A DNA stretch of 64,000 nucleotides from Lineus longissimus (GCF_910592395.1 NC_088316.1:3658001-3722000), one strand, 5' to 3'; numbered from the stretch's first letter, positions 43,970 through 59,300 are shown. Notes: generated by a model not told the origin, from the sequence alone. Program-made: numbers and translations.

Positions 43970-45773
43970 ACTCTCGATCTTAGCAGAGAGTAAAACAAAA
44001 CACTACATATCGTCATTAAAACCCATCCTGAGGAAATCGGGGGTTGATGTTCACTTCTCACTTTGTTCTCCCGCCCTGCACACAGGCCAGAGACATTCGC
44101 CCTCATTTTGTGAAGCACAGACGTACATCACCTTTGAGACGGCATCCGAGATTTAACTGCCAACCTTGTTCCCAGTACCATACTTCTATTGATTTGTTTG
44201 AATAGATATCGCACTCTGAAATCTTAGAATCGAGGTTGCATTGCGCACCTTGAAGGAGACAGTGCTTTTTTTTCCGTCAGCATGATAAAACAATCTGTGA
44301 AAATGTGAGTTTGGATATTATTGCTAAAAACGTTGTTGAAGTCCTAGACTCAAATGTAAGCAAGCATTGATTGGCCAGCGCAATTACACATACTTTTGCC
44401 TTGGCACTTCGACAAATGAGGTTGAATTTCGCGGGGGTTTTTTGTGTAGGGCTGGAGAAGCGATTTCCTCAGGATGTCATAACCATGACATTGCCTTATC
44501 CAGAGTCTGAATGTGATTGCTAAATTGTAGGCCATGCCACATCGAATCTCGGTTCTTCTTTATTTATTCTGTTAATATGATGTCAAGCTTGCTCATTTCA
44601 ACTTCATGGGGTCAAACTCCACAATTATCAATTGCTTAGAGACTAGGATTTCTTGGTAATATATATCAGGGCGGCTGCTTCCGATATATTCGTTATTAGC
44701 ACTAGCAGTCTTAACATGACAATGCATGATGTCTAGAAACACATTCCAAGTCAGGCTTGATAATAGAGACTTTTGGCAAGTTAAAAATTCCTATTTCATA
44801 TTCCTATCGATTTTACATATGCACAATGTTGATGGGTGAAATGAAAATGATTCTTTCATGTAACTTCTGAGGAATTTTCGTGTTGTTAACATGTAAATCG
44901 GTGTCCCTATCTCATATCACGTATCAAGATTGTGCAAGATGTGAAAACACCATACGTGACAACAATTTGGATATACGTGATATGAAATTCATTTCTTGAA
45001 TCACCCGCCCAAAAGTTACATATCAAATACAATAGAGTACTCGAATTATTTGGACACAGTGACTCCACTTTCAAAGATCCGACAAAATTTTGCTTGTCCG
45101 AGTTACCACCCGTGTCTTTTGTTGTTCTACAAAATACACTTTTGAGCTAAAAAAACGAATGTGTCATTTTTGTTCGGTGTGACACAATAGTATTATGGCA
45201 ACTACTCTAAAGCTAAAACTTAAACCTACAAGTATAGCGTAGGTTGTTACATGCTTTCATATTTTCCAAGCTGGGATTAAGAGCTTATGAGATTTGTTAA
45301 GATTAATTCCTTCTGAAAAGGCCTATAAAAGGCCTATGAATCAGGTTGCTACAGGCTTCAGATTTTTTTATGCTGTGATTAAAAAGTTTAGATTGGTTTA
45401 TCTGGTCTTTGGGTCGTACAGACAACAATTGTCAATCGTTGCCAAATTTTTCTAAGGATTAAGTCAAGAATAAGATCAGCATTTTGTAAAGTTCATTGTC
45501 AAGTTTTATTTCATGACAAAGATTAGGAAACATAAATTTTTCGACTCGTTCATAAGACCAAAGATTTTCTTTTGTGAGTAATTTTCTTTTCTGGTTGAAA
45601 TAGCTAATCTGGAAATAACTTTAAAAAGGCCTGAGGGAAATGGTTTCTGGTGATGTCAAGTAAAGTCTATCACAAAAAATTGTGGTAGAATTTACTTGTT
45701 CATGGGCGTTTTATTTTAGCGATGATGATTCGCATGACAGCTTTCAGTGGCCTCTTTCTGATAGTATCATTAA
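43970..45773. other. CFAP97 3' flank, no gene recognised
   Basis: The 3' UTR of CFAP97 should start here. No ORF or RNA gene is supported. Confidence 0.5.
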
Positions 45774-46006
45774 AGGCCTACGCCGTTCGTTAAAAATGTT
45801 GAATTTGTAATTGAATTTAAAAATGTCCAATTGCGAAAATACATACTAAATATAAATTTCAACATTACCGTTGTGTAGACTGATATTCAAATACTATGAA
45901 TACCAAGTTTAAACAAATTTGTATTCACAATAACTGCACTACGGCATTGTGTGTTAGTGGATTTCTATTTAACTGGACCACACGTAATTACAAACGACGT
46001 TCCCCT
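45774..46006 (-). mobile_element. TTAA-flanked MITE, 233 bp
   Basis: The ends AGGCCTACGCCGTTCGTTAA and TAATTACAAACGACGTTCCC (then CT) are inverted repeats, flanked by TTAA at 45770-45773 and 46007-46010. It is the inverted relative of 51853-52088 and of the fragment at about 450-640. Confidence 0.78.
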
Positions 46007-49000
46007 TTAAGGATAGCTTTTTTGTAATAAATTGTCCCTGACTAAGAATTTGTTGACAATAATTTTTATGCCGGCAACATGCTGCGTGTTGTGTCCAAGC
46101 AATACACATGTAGGGTTCAGTTCAATCTCATTCTGTAATGTTAGCACAAGAAAAAACATCTTTGTATTGAGTGTGTGAGCACGTGTCTGACCACTGTTAA
46201 TATTAGTACTTGTTGGGTGGCGAATACATAATCATTTCAGTTTGTTTAGGAACGACAAACTTCGATGTATTGAGGGTAATAAATACCAAGTTCAATGGGT
46301 GAGCAGAATATTTTTTTAGACTGACATGAAAATGTTGGACTTGATCGAAATCTCACGACTGATCACACAGCTCGTACTAAATACCAACAAATTTTTGCCT
46401 GTGTTATTTTTCTCCATGCCGACTTATCGGCGATGAATATCAGTCCTAAAGTCTCCTCAGACATACGCACAACGACGGTGGATCGGCATGTTTTTCTCAA
46501 GGATTGGCAAATATCTGAGATTAGTGAAGAAAAAAAATCACCAAAAAAAATTTTGGGTCGGAAAATCAAAAGAAATCTTAATCTGCCATAATAAAAATTG
46601 TGAAAATTTAAGTTTTCTCAGAAAATTTGCGAATTGCCGACGTTATGTTGGAATATGGAGTCACAGTGTCAAAATAGTCTAGTCCGCTAGGCATGTGAAC
46701 TGGTAGGCCAACTTGTTGCTGGCTGTGCCTAATTGTTGCCATTATTGTCTTTCTTTATCACCAAAATCTTTCGGACAATTGTCCATTGATATGTACTTCT
46801 CAAATCGTCCACAGAATATCTCTGACCGACATTTTTTTGTACATGTATATAAACTCATGAACTGTTTATGTTACCAATAGAAGTAACATGCATTGATATT
46901 GCAGGCCATCTCGCATGATGTGAAATTGTCATCTTTCTGAAGAAACCACGCTCGAGTGATTTTAAAAGTATATTTAGAATGACAATGGTCTGGCACATGT
47001 TTTGTCTGGGAAGTGTCTGAATTCATGGTTTTGTAGAGCTTCATATTAATTGGTTATGCTTGGGGCACTCATAATACCAGTAGACCAAATTATTAGCTTC
47101 CTTAAGGCCTGCGCTTTATGGCCAAATTTTGGTTGACCTAAAAAAACATTGGATTGGGTTCGAAAGGTTCTCAGCTTTTGGAAATGGGCTGTGGTGCTTT
47201 GATCCCCCCCCCCTTTCGCTCTTGACATAGAATCTGGTCAATTCACTAAACAACACACTTCAGTAAGTACATTCCACTGTGCTCTGTCAGAGTAGTAAAT
47301 TCAACCTAAAAATCCTTGATACAAGTCTTTAATAACCAGACTGATTTCCTCTAGTATCGTTGCCAGGCAACTGACCCATTGGTTCAGTATCAATGCCAAG
47401 GGAATGTTATTGGAAAATCTCAATATACAATAGTGGTAAAATATTTTGGTCGTGTCACATGTGACAACTGTTGTTTTCTTGTCAATGGTGATTCTATTGA
47501 GGTTTCCGTTACAACATCCGTGCATGTGGGTCAATAAATGTCTGGTGATTGCAGTGAGCCACCTTCTCCCTCAGAGCCTGCTGTACAACATTTGCATCAG
47601 TGCAATAATCGTCTCATTAATTCGTCTCATTAATTCGTCTCATTAATCCTGGGTGTGACTGCTTTATTGTGGACCTTTGATGATGCAGTTCATCCCATAA
47701 AAAATGTTAACCCTCTTTTCTCTCGGGTGTTTCAAATGCCCTCCAATGATCTGCTCATTGATGGAGCCAAGATGACGTGTGGTTGTCAAGTGAGGGAAAT
47801 ATAGTCATCCCTGTCAAAATCTTTGTCAAGCAAAGTACATGTACCAAGGCATGTGATTAGATTCCGGAAGTAAAGCAGTATATTTCCTTGGGCCATCTGG
47901 CAATATTCCCAAGCAAATGCATAATGGGTTGTTATTAAATGATCTGAGTTTACAGAGGCATGGTAACTGATTGGTCCCACGTGCATATATAATGTACAGA
48001 GGTGTGTTGATAATTATGTGTAAATAAATTAGAAATGAATATCGCAAACCCTCCAGTTTGAGAAATGGTCTGCTGTGAACTGGGTGTACCCTGCGTCCTG
48101 GGTACTGACTGACACTGTGAATGATTAAATTTTCGCTCCTACATTTTTTGTGATTTTGTGAAAATTACGAGGTTTATACAGCATTTTGCCAAATCGGTTT
48201 TTGTGGAAAACTTAATAGCCGTCCTCAAATTGAATTATTTTTCCTTCCTCAACTATTAGTGATACTAAACTTTTCTGAGATTCTGTTGTAAAGACCGTCC
48301 AATCTGATGTTATGGTGACGGTCTTATTAATTAAAGATGAAACTTTTGAAGGACTCCACGAAATGTACTTAGAGTGAGATGTTCTTTCATTTTGATACTA
48401 GTGCATTAAAATTTGGTGGGGTATTACACCTATGAGCCCTTTCTCTGGAAACAGAAAATCTGGTTTTGCCTGAGATGGACATATGTTCCAAATTTGACTG
48501 CTCTTGTACAATAATAATAGAAGTTGTTCCTCAGGTACCCTTATTTATGAATTTGATTCTATCATTTTGTGTCCTTGATAATTGAATCTCCAATTCTATT
48601 TCTCGATTGCATACTGTAAATAATCAGCGTAATCTGTACATTATTCCTATTCTGAGCCTAGATATGCGTTAAAATCTTCATGTACAGGTGCGACACACTT
48701 CTGGTATCCTCCTTGATGAAAGATATTGTTTGAAGAATCTGAGTGAATAAAAATATATAAACCTATCCATGCAATATTTGTGCCTTTGCAATTTTTCTTT
48801 GCTCCATACTTTTCATTTGATTTTGGATAAGAGATTGGCATTTCAGTGTCTGTATTGTGTGGAATAAATGGCTGGTAAAACAAGCAGTGAGGTAAGTGTC
48901 CCAGCTAGGACAAGAACTAAAACGATTGTCCTTTGCCATCCCTCCCAACAAGTTGTGATCATTTTAAGGAACTACAGATTCTCAATGGGACGCAAGACAC

Positions 49001-49320
49001 ATTGATTAGCCTTCCGAACAGAACCCTTCATTGTGGTCTGCCTCAATCTTTCACTGTAGTGTCACTGTCAACTTCTATTATTCGTACAAAGACGGTTCTT
49101 GTTGGTTGTATCAATTCCATCCAAGATAACCAACAATACCCCCTCCCCTCCTGTTGGTCCATTGATTTAGGACAGCCGCACTCAGTGCAGCGAAAAAATA
49201 AAGCTTGTAGGCAAGAGAGGACACATCATCTACTATCAATTGGCCAGCACAACCAGTATTAAATGACATCACTCTTTTGCCTTCACCACATTTGGGAGCC
49301 ATTTTCATGATGCAACAATA
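46007..49320. other. Gene-poor intergenic sequence
   Basis: No conserved domain is seen in any of the short ORFs. A triple AATTCGTCTCATT repeat is at about 47610-47646. Confidence 0.5.
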
Positions 49321-49327
49321 ATGGAGA

Positions 49328-49405
49328 GCACCCTAGCCTAGTGGTTAACACCGCTGGCTACCACGCAAGAGGGCCCAGGTTTGATCCCAGGGAGAACCCA
49401 TGCAG
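49328..49405 (+). mobile_element. tRNA-derived SINE head
   Basis: TAGCCTAGTGGTTAACACCG is a good A box and GGTTTGATCCC a good B box 40 bp downstream, as in a tRNA gene. The arms do not fold into a full tRNA. The element probably extends to about 49450 or beyond. It is the likely source of the related fragments at 38690-38815 and about 49910-50040. Confidence 0.65.
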
Positions 49406-50654
49406 GACTGTCTGTGTATTTCTGGGTGAGAGGGTGTGGCTTGCAAGGAACTAACATTCCTGACTTTTCAAAACACAATGTATGAATATTTGAGGGTCTG
49501 TCAGATGATGACATAAGCTGTCATCCGTTGTACCTGAGGGTCTATGTATTAAGTAGAGGAACCCACAAAGGTGGACAGTAGCCTATGGTGGACTCTGCCT
49601 CTGGCGATGCCCGGGAATGGTATTGTGGGACATCACATGATGCCAAAGTGTCCTACTCGAGAGTGGATCACACAAGACCTGATGATCTGCCATCTGTTGA
49701 GCTCTGTAAGAACTAAGACAGCTCAGAAGCAGTGCAGGCCCGACACATTGAAAACATAGTTGCCAGAGCAAAGAAAGAAAATTTAGTCTATTGCCTGATC
49801 AGCTCAGTGATTTTATCACCGGTTCACTGATCCACCCGCTTACTGCTCATCCAATCACTGGACCATCTGCTCATTGATGCAAAGACGCACGATGTCACAA
49901 CATCAGCAAAGTTTCCTAGCCGGCGCCTTCGACATCGTGGGTTAAAGTCCTTGTCGGTGCACGTTTGAATGTGATAAGGAAGAGTGACACTCAGCAAAGG
50001 GATCCTCTGGGGATTACGGTTCCCTCCTACATTCCATTACAAATCACTCAGCATTCTTTATAGAGCTATTAATGCCCTTGTTGACCCTCAGCTCTGAACT
50101 CAATATTCTCAGAATGATAATCTAAACACACCGTTACATTAAAGCACGCCTGCCGATTTGTGAAAAATCAACACAAATATCCTGAATCATTTATAATAAA
50201 TTTTATTTGATTCACTTTTTACAGGTATCACAATATTTTAGATGAACACACACCCTACTAGAAAAGTACAATACATACAAGACTATTCACATATGACTGA
50301 GGCCAGACATTTTTCATTCCTTGGGTCACAAGAAACTGAAAAGATTACATTTCCTGCCAGTAATACTGTCTAGAAAATTCGAACTCACAAAACTGACTTA
50401 GGTGGAAAATGACTCTCTACAAACAAAAACATTTGATCTTAATCCTGTTTTATTCAAATCTTGCCAGGAGTTCAGTCTTTCCCATCCTGACAATATCAGG
50501 CCATTTCACTCGATACATACTTACACCCTCAATGGAAACATGCGTCAGGAGAAGTCGGGTTGTAGGCCCTGTTTGCATGAGGATGAGTCTTTCCTGGCCC
50601 AAGAGCAATTTTCATCAGAGTAGAAACTGAAGGGGCAAGTCAGTCGGTTAATTG

Positions 50655-50853
50655 CTTTGTAGTGCAGAAGCATTGTCTTTGATGCATTCAAGGATAGGAC
50701 CCTCCTCGGCACTGGGATAATATGTTTACGTTCACACATCCCTGTGATCACTCGTGCCGCAACCTTCCGCAGTTTATCAAGCATATTTTCACCGGCACCA
50801 GCAAGCAGGCCATTACAATAATCCAATCTGGACATGTTACAGTTAATGTACAA
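50655..50853 (-). mobile_element. LINE reverse-transcriptase C-terminal relic
   Basis: The minus-strand frame reads SRLDYCNGLLAGAGENMLDK and then VAARVITG, the typical end of the RT domain of CR1/L2/Jockey-type non-LTR retrotransposons. Later residues keep only LHYKAINRL-like similarity. There is no upstream RT palm and no endonuclease, so this is a dead fragment. Confidence 0.7.
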
Positions 50854-51852
50854 TGTAAACCATTGGAAAGCAAAGCTAAACAGGACTGTAGATTAGTAAA
50901 TACACATGCCAATGCACTGTACCATGTTTTCATCTCAGTTAACAGAACTGCGTAATCGACCTTTACATAATGGGAAAATCTAAAAATCTGAGTGCAGAAG
51001 ACGTCACATCACGTCCAAACAATGTTACCCAAATGTTCAGTGCAGCTGGGAAAATTTCTCACTCATCGTCAACACAATCAATGTCAAATGAATGACTGGT
51101 CAACATTGATACAATTTTTTCTCCAAATTAATTTCAATACTTGAATGTTTCCTATATATGTGGGAAAATCTTATCCCAATCTGTCAGTTATTTATAAATA
51201 AATGATTGTATATTCATGGTATTAAAGACTTCAGTGGCTCCTTTATTGGTATCTTAGAAATTCTGTGATTTCACCCTTTCAGCGTAACTGGTGGTAACAA
51301 AATATTCCAGACACTCGTGATAATAAGATCATATACAAACTCTATAGAAATCACCTACCCTAGCTATACATACATGTAGTCATAATATACAAATATATAC
51401 AAGAAAAATTATATTCAAAGTATTTGTACCATTTCTGCTTGAAGTCCAATCATATACTGGGACCTCACTCAAATCAATCACCTCTTCATCTGTGAACATT
51501 CCAGACTAAAACTCCCATAGAAATATTTCCCCAACAGAACTTTCGCGGCTGTGATGGTATCACAAGTTTTAGCTTTAGAAATGAAAACCTGTGTGATGCA
51601 AGTGCTTTAACACCACTGGGGTAAGTACACCCCGTAGCTAGGCTATCTGACATAAACTGTTTATGTCTCTACATTAGCGTTAGCTCAGCTATGCTCATCT
51701 CCATCAGTAAACTCCATTTACAATAGTAGCGTTAGCAGTTGACGCTAACGTTGTTGCTAACGTCAACTGAGGAACCAGGGCAAGGGCACGAGTGGTTCAA
51801 AACAACTTCTGTCACTTACGTGGGCGTTAACTTTCTGTAGTGTTGGCCTTAA

Positions 51853-52088
51853 AGGGGTACGCCGTTTGTAATTACTGGTGGTCCAGGAAAATAGAAAAGC
51901 ATTTATACACAATGCCTTAGTGCAGTTTATATTATGCATACTAATATGCTGAAACTTGGTAGTCATAGTATTTGTGTATCTGTCTACGCAACGGTAATGC
52001 TGAAATTTACATTAAGTATGTACTTAGGCAATTGGGAATTTTCAAATTCAATTACAAATTTCAAATTTTTTACAGACAGAGTTGGCCT
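51853..52088 (+). mobile_element. TTAA-flanked MITE, 236 bp
   Basis: It begins AGGGGTACGCCGTTTGTAAT after TTAA (51849-51852) and ends GAGTTGGCCT before TTAA (52089-52092). It is homologous to 45774-46006 in opposite orientation. Confidence 0.75.
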
Positions 52089-52388
52089 TTAACGTAACCT
52101 GTGGCGATAAAGTCTAATGAACTTAATAACTGAGGAGTTAACGCCAAACAGAGTTACATGTACTGTCAAAATTTGTTTCGAGCAATTAGACCCTGGTTAC
52201 GTAGGAGTTGAATTGCATACTGTGGGGCTTTGAACTAAAATATAACTCAGGTATACAAAGCTGTCAACACATTTAATTGAGGTACACTACACTTGCAAAT
52301 GCATGTAACTAAATTCAGTCACAATCAATGTCAGTGATGAGTTACTGAGCTCCCATAACATGAATTAGAATTACCAGAACTGACAATA

Positions 52389-52566
52389 CAGTGGAACCTC
52401 CCTTAGCGGACACCTCTCTATTAAGGAGAACCTCTCTATTATGGACACTAGGTTTGGTCCAGAATTGGTTGTTTCCATTGAATTTGACCTCTCTAATCAG
52501 GGCACCTCTCTATTAAGGACAGCACTTGTCAGTCCCGAGGGTGTCCTTAATAGAGAGGTTCAACTG
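52389..52566 (-). mobile_element. pogo-like MITE copy 3
   Basis: It starts CAGTGGAACCTCCCTTAGCG and ends AGAGAGGTTCAACTG, flanked by TA. Orientation is opposite to copy 1. A decayed second copy begins at about 52592 (CAGTAGAATCACCCTTAGTG). Confidence 0.85.
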
Positions 52567-53385
52567 TATATACAAATTTGAGGTACATGTACAGTAGAAT
52601 CACCCTTAGTGGACACCTCTATTAACACATGACATCCTTTTTATGAAGGACACTTGTTTCGTTCTGAGAGTGACATTGGTAGAGTATGCTACCTGATGCC
52701 TCTGACAGCAGTTTAGATCAAGATAACCATGGCCCAAAAACTTCATGCAAAAATTAACAAATGTACTAACAACTGTAATACTTATACATGTTATCAAGTA
52801 GTGCCATGATGTTTCTATGTGTCTCCCCTACTGAAAGGGCCAGCAAAATTTGGCATAGGAGACACTCTTTACTTCCAAACTCCTATCCAGTTTGTACCCT
52901 ATATCTAACTTCCTGGTGTCTAACCAACCGGCCGCAACGGTATGACTCATCCCAGGGCTTCAAACCCTAACTTAAATCTCGTCAGCAAATGCAATATTTA
53001 ATCTATCACCAAGTGAAAATTAGCAAATTGGCAAAATTTTAGTGTCGCGTAGAAATTTTTACAGTTTACAACACTACATCAGCCAAACCTTAATACCAGG
53101 CGTGAAAAAAAGATATCTAATACACTTGGACAAAACGACGCGCTACTGCAGGTAGGCCCGGATGTCAAAGTCTGGCATCATAGACTTTTGTGCGTGCAGA
53201 AGGTGTTTTGCAAATCACTATCACATACGCATTACCGTTCATATAAATAGTACATGAGTGTCAAAAATACACCGTCGCAGCTGGTGAATCCAACCTGATT
53301 TTTCAGCCTCGTTTGGATAGGAACAAGGTTGTCCAATGTCGGAGATATTCACTGCGCCAACGTTGACGAGGCGGTCAGAAGATGT

Positions 53386-56300
53386 TCAGTGATTACCATA
53401 CTTTTTTGATAACGGAGCCTGAAACAATAATCAAGGCAAATTAGCACTAATTAATACATTAATGAATTTACTCATCAGTATATATAAATATTTATAAATA
53501 ATAATGGAATATTTTTTGAAGAAAACACTACGCCAGAATGCAGAATATACTGGTATTAGAGATTAAGGCAAGCACAGGTTGTTTCCCTTCTTTAAAGTCT
53601 ATTTCTCACTACTTTCCCTGAAAATTTATAACAAACTGGGAAGTCATTTTGCAAAATCGGATATACACTTACATAACTACTAAAACTAGTTTTCTTTCCT
53701 TGCAGCGTTTTATCTTCTAGCATTTGCCATGAGGACTCTTTCTGGCGATCCTGAAAGAAAAAATCATGAAGTTATGTCAAGGGCGTTTTGCAAAAGTGGT
53801 CATCACTAAAATTTGGGCAACACCAAGTTTTTTCAATGCTGATTTTGAAGAAATGTGACAATTTTTACATAAAGAGTAGAAACAAAGAATTTCCCTTAGT
53901 GTCACATGCTCTCCAAGCTTTCAAATCGCTCTCTTACTTTGACTTGGATTCCAGCTATCACAAGGTCATCTCGGATTTCATCACAGGCTTGTAAGAGGAC
54001 GTCGCGTTCCTGTCTGGCGATGCCCGGCGACTGGCGCGACGGATGCACGCTAGGGTCTGCACCCGGTACCTGTTCATCTGCAAATCACAGTAATTAGTAG
54101 AAAGAGGTGTCGATTTCAGAATCAGTCTTTGAAATGGCAAACTATATGCTGTATTCTTTCACCTTGTACATGTACACTTGATATTCAAGTAGGCCTACCT
54201 ACATTGATGCACACTTACATTAAGTAGGTAAATTGATTCACACCTGCAAATATTGGGTCTAGTGGCCAAGGGGCTCCCTCCCAAGACTCGGGGAAATGCC
54301 CCATGTTTATGTTCATGTTCAAAAAACTTCTCAGTGGGGGAAGGTGGGTGGGGGGGGGGGGGTAACTTGCCCTAGTTTCTGAAGAATTATTTTTTCTTCT
54401 ATTTCCCCCTAATTCTAGCAGAATATCTGGATATAAACACTGGTACACACCTGCGCCCTCCACAACACCGACTTCTTTCAAAGGCTTGGCAGACTGGCCC
54501 TGTTGTAACGCATGTAGTCGAACCTTCCTCCGAAAGCTCACAATGCTATCGAGCACCTGTGTCAACTGCTGCTCAGCTTCGGTACCGGTCAGAGTCTTTC
54601 TGCCGCTGAACTGGATGCCCAGAAGGTCCAGGAGGCTGTCCACGTAGGTCATCATGGCACCTATTACCCCTGGACTTCTGACGCTCACATCACCTTGCTG
54701 TAATGAAAGGACGGAGAAATGGGGGTAAATTTCACAAGAAAACCATTGGTCAGACAGGGGAGTCCTAGTAGTGCATAAAGTGCATTGCATTAGTACTACT
54801 GGTACAGGTGACCCCCTATTGGGCAGTACCCATTCACTCATTCCCTGGGTACCGACGTCACCCGTTTTAACTCACCTTACTTTTTCTGCCCAGCTCTATG
54901 TTACCCCTCCGTACCAACTCCATGACGATGTCCATTGCTCGAGGCGTATCAAAGTCATCCGCAATTGCATTCTTGAACTTCTTTTTCGTCTCCATCAGAC
55001 TGGAAGGAAAAAATAGCAAGCCTAATTAAATTCATTGATTGTAACTCGATCAAATGCTGAAATCAAACCTCTGTTACCAGGTAGTTCCTTTCATGAACAT
55101 TTGACACCCTCTGAAATACCTCACCTCCAATTAATTATTACCTCCCTGTCAGTGACTTCATACACACACTTCTTTTAAATACTTCCCACTCTTTAAATCA
55201 GAAATTTTACGAGCGATTCATTGAGTGAAATTTGCAGAATGCCAACAGCAGACACCAGTGTACGTCCTACAAGACTGTCCCCTTCATTATGAGCTACGAG
55301 AGAAATTCTGGCCTACAGATACCCATGTCGAAGAAAAATGGTGAGGTACACAACAGGAGCTGGAAACGACAAGCGGCTTTATCTCTGCGACAGAACTGAA
55401 GTTATACTTAAGGCAGGTTCACGGGATCTGCCCGACATGTTACAAGTCTGTGGAACGTGTGACCCTTACCTCTCCCAAAGATATGCTTCATTGATCGGTT
55501 TGACATCCAGTCTTCCGCGGACGTAGGCATCAGCGAGTTCTAAGAAAGCAGCCAATTGCCTTTGCATACTGACGGCTTTCCTCATTGATTCGTCATGGTA
55601 TTCCATTCCTGTTGGGACGAATTGTGAAATGATAACTACAACAGAACCTCTCTATTAAGGACACCCTCAGGACTGACAAGTGCTGTCCTTAATAGAGAGG
55701 TGTCCTGATTAGAGAGGTCAAATTGAATGGAAACAGCCTATTTGAGACCAAAACTAGTGTCGTTAATAGAGAAGTTGTCCTGAATAGGGAGGTGTCCGCT
55801 AAGGGAGGTTTTACTGTATATGCTTTGGTGCCCTTGAAATCACATTCTTTACGAGGCAAGCCTTTCTTGATTAATTCCCATTCAATGTTTGCCCTTTTTA
55901 ACAAAACGAGCAAAAGCGCCCTTTTTCTCAGCCTAAAATTACTGCACCCTTTTGAAGCGTATTTTGAGGCCTGGGTCATGGGATCTGATAAAAAATACTT
56001 TGAACTCACTATTCCTGTAATGCGCCAAAAGGCAAAATATCCGGAACTGGTTTGCCGTGTACTTCTCCAACATATCCGTCACAGAAATGTAATTTTTCAA
56101 CGACTTTGACATCTTCTCAACGTCATTTTTTAAATGTAAGTGCCCGCAGTGTAACCAATAGTTTGTCCACTGGCTGCAGCAGTAGTAGGCCTGGGTCTGC
56201 GCTAACTCATTCTCGTGATGAGGGAAGCGAAGGTCGTCGCCGCCCGAGTGGATGTCTAATTGCGGTCCATACATCGTACTGAAGGAGAAGAAAATGAGAG

Positions 56301-59300
56301 TTGTTTATGTACATAGTTCTTGTTTCAATGGAAACAACAGAACAGATTTTACAGAAAACTATTACTATTAGATTTGACAAGTACATGTATGTACACTTTA
56401 GGTTTTAGCTTATTATCATTGTTAAGTACATGTCATATTGCAGGGGTCTCAAATACACTGTTCAGTGTGTGTGCAACTGAATTAAGGGGAGCCCAAATGA
56501 GGGGGGGGGGCAAATTACAATGGTTTTTTTGGCAATTTGAGTGGCCAAATATGCTGCTAAACACTTTTGAATCACACTAGACGCACAATAATGCAAATGA
56601 GGCTAATTTTTAAAACGATAAAACGAGCCTAAACGAAGGAAAGCAGGGCATGTCCCAAGTGTTGTAACAGAGAGGCTTGTATGCTTCTATTATGAAGCTT
56701 TTAAAAAATTGGCAACAGAAAAATATGAAAGAGGAAAAATGTACCTTGCCATCGTCGAACACTCGATGTGCCACCCAGGACGGCCTCGTCCTTTACCCCA
56801 AGGAGATGCCCACCATGGTTCGCCAGGTTTCGCTGCCTTCCACAGGGCAAAGTCACGTGGGTTCCTCTTCTCTCTATCAGCTACAAGGGAAACAATTATA
56901 ACATATTTAACATTGTTGTGTACACCCTCAAGGTCAATTTACATCAGGTTCACACACCGGCAATGTTTATTTCTACTCACTTGAAGCACAGAAAAAAATG
57001 TATGCAGACAGTGTCAGCCTTTAAGGAACAAGTATTTAATGTTTACTGTATCACGAATGACTTTTAATTCAATCCTTGCAGTCTATTCAAATTAAATCAA
57101 TTGTTCTTCTCACCTGTCAAGCGTATTTCTGTTTCCATGCTATGAGTCCACAACTTGCCATATCGACCATACTTTGAGACATCAAAATATACGCTACCTG
57201 AAATGAACAAATCAAGTCAATTCAGTATTAACCCTTTCCATGCGGCTGGCAAGATATCCTCGCCCGAGAAGATATTCTTGCCTGACGCTATCGACACCAT
57301 CTTGTGGCAAAATTTGCCATGCTGTTTTCAATTCTAGTGCATCCTCCTACAGCAGGCCTTTGTAACGTTCCTAAAAAATGCACTCGACCAAAGCCCTGCT
57401 GAAATAGGCCTGATTTGGTGAGATTGCTTGGCCATTACGTCAAATATGCATCACTGTCCGATCCTGGCCTTCAATTGGAACATGAACCATGCAGCACAAA
57501 ATTGAGCAGATCGATTGGTTCAATCACTTACCACTTTCGGTCACATATCCAAAGCCATTACTGACTATCTGTTGTACATAAGAGATTATCTGAGGAATGT
57601 GTTCTGTTACCCGCACCATGGCAAGCGGAGGCTGGACTTTGAGCAACGCCATATCACGGCTGAATTCTGCCTCGTACTGCCTGGCGATCATATTGTAGTC
57701 CATATTCATCTGGAGAGAAATGATATTAAATGTATAAGGCGAGGATGAATATGAATATGAATAGAGCCCGGAGCAAAATGAGTGAACATTCATGTGAAAA
57801 TGCTGTCATTGGAACATCAATAATTTGTAAAATATGCCTCCGAGATGGTTATTTTTGGTCTGATTTCAAAAATTCAAATTTCTAAGGAGAGCGTAGGCAA
57901 AGCTCTTTCCATTTCAACTGTCAAATTTTGAGGCCTTAGATCAAGGGGAAATAAGTGTAAATCCTCCAAAAATTGAAAATATCACATCCCTGTTAATGAT
58001 GTTGGCATAATACTCTCCACAAATCAACTTATCCCTGTTGAAACTTCTCAGAAGACCAATTGGGGACAAATGAAAAAGTAACTATAAGAATACAAGTCCA
58101 TGAAATCTCTGATGATAAGAATAATTTGAATTTCTTAGTCATGACAATACTGTTTATTCCAAATTATTGCCAGCGTCATTCTACATTACTTTACCTCTCT
58201 TGCCCTTGCAATAATCTTGTCATCAATGTCCGTCACACCCATCGTCATGATCACATCGATGTTAAAGAATCCAGAGAGAATTCTTCGCAGGACGTCAAAG
58301 CGGACGTAACAACTGAAATCAAAGATAAGCACATTAGAAAATGCCTCCTAAGCTAGACCCTGAATGTCAGCAGAAATGCCAGTTATGTTTTGACAAAAAC
58401 AGAGAAACAAGAGGCCCAACAGCCAGGAACTCAGCTGATTTACATGGGTACAAAACATTGAAAGTACCTGGTAGGTCTCTTTCAACCTCAATTTTGTTTT
58501 CAACATATTGATTTCCCATACTTTTCATGTTAGACATCATAAAAACTGCAGGGGCAGTCCCAACTGGTTCTGTCGTGTCTATAATCATACAAGTAAAAAG
58601 ATAAATGACATGTAATGACCCACTGCTGAACTACAGTGGAACCTCCCTTAGCGGACACCTCTCTGTCAAGGACACCCTCTTTTCTATATTAGGCCACTAG
58701 TTATGGTTCCAAATTGGTTGTTTCAATTCAATTTGACCTCTCTAATCAGGACACCTCTCTATAAGGACAGCACCAGTCCTGAGCGTGTCCTCAGTAGAGA
58801 GGTTCTATTGTATAAGTTCTGTTATCCCACTTCAAAAAACTGTTACATACAGATGCAGACATCAACAACATTATAAACATTGCATTTGACACTCATTGAA
58901 GACTAGATCTCAATGGCCCACTTGAGCAAAAGTGCATTTGACTCTTTTGAGTGACGGCATTACTGATAGTAAGTTTGTTGACATCCTGTTTAAATATTTG
59001 CGATCAAAACTTTCTGATGACATTGACCCACCACTGCACCAGGCATGAGTCAAGAAATATTCATTTTTAAAAATGCAACCTTAACTTTCAATGAACAATG
59101 AGGAGCTTTATTACTTACTACTTCACCGTTCATTGCACAACAGATTTCCAGTCTATGTCAATTTCACCTCCAAAGGGTTCTGTAAATATTGGTTCGTGAG
59201 CTATGACTGCCACCTTTTGGCAAATAAAGTTCCTCATTATAACAGATATCCAAACCAGTTTTGACTAAAGCAGTATGGTGCTGCTCCCCAATTTCGAGTC

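Noticed and set aside
48933-49262. 109-codon ORF in the gene-poor region
   Set aside because: It shows no domain, no splice support and no compositional sign of coding, and it borders a SINE.
55723-56109. 128-codon plus-strand ORF across a CARS2 intron and exon
   Set aside because: It is antisense to CARS2 exon 7 and reads through a pogo-like MITE.
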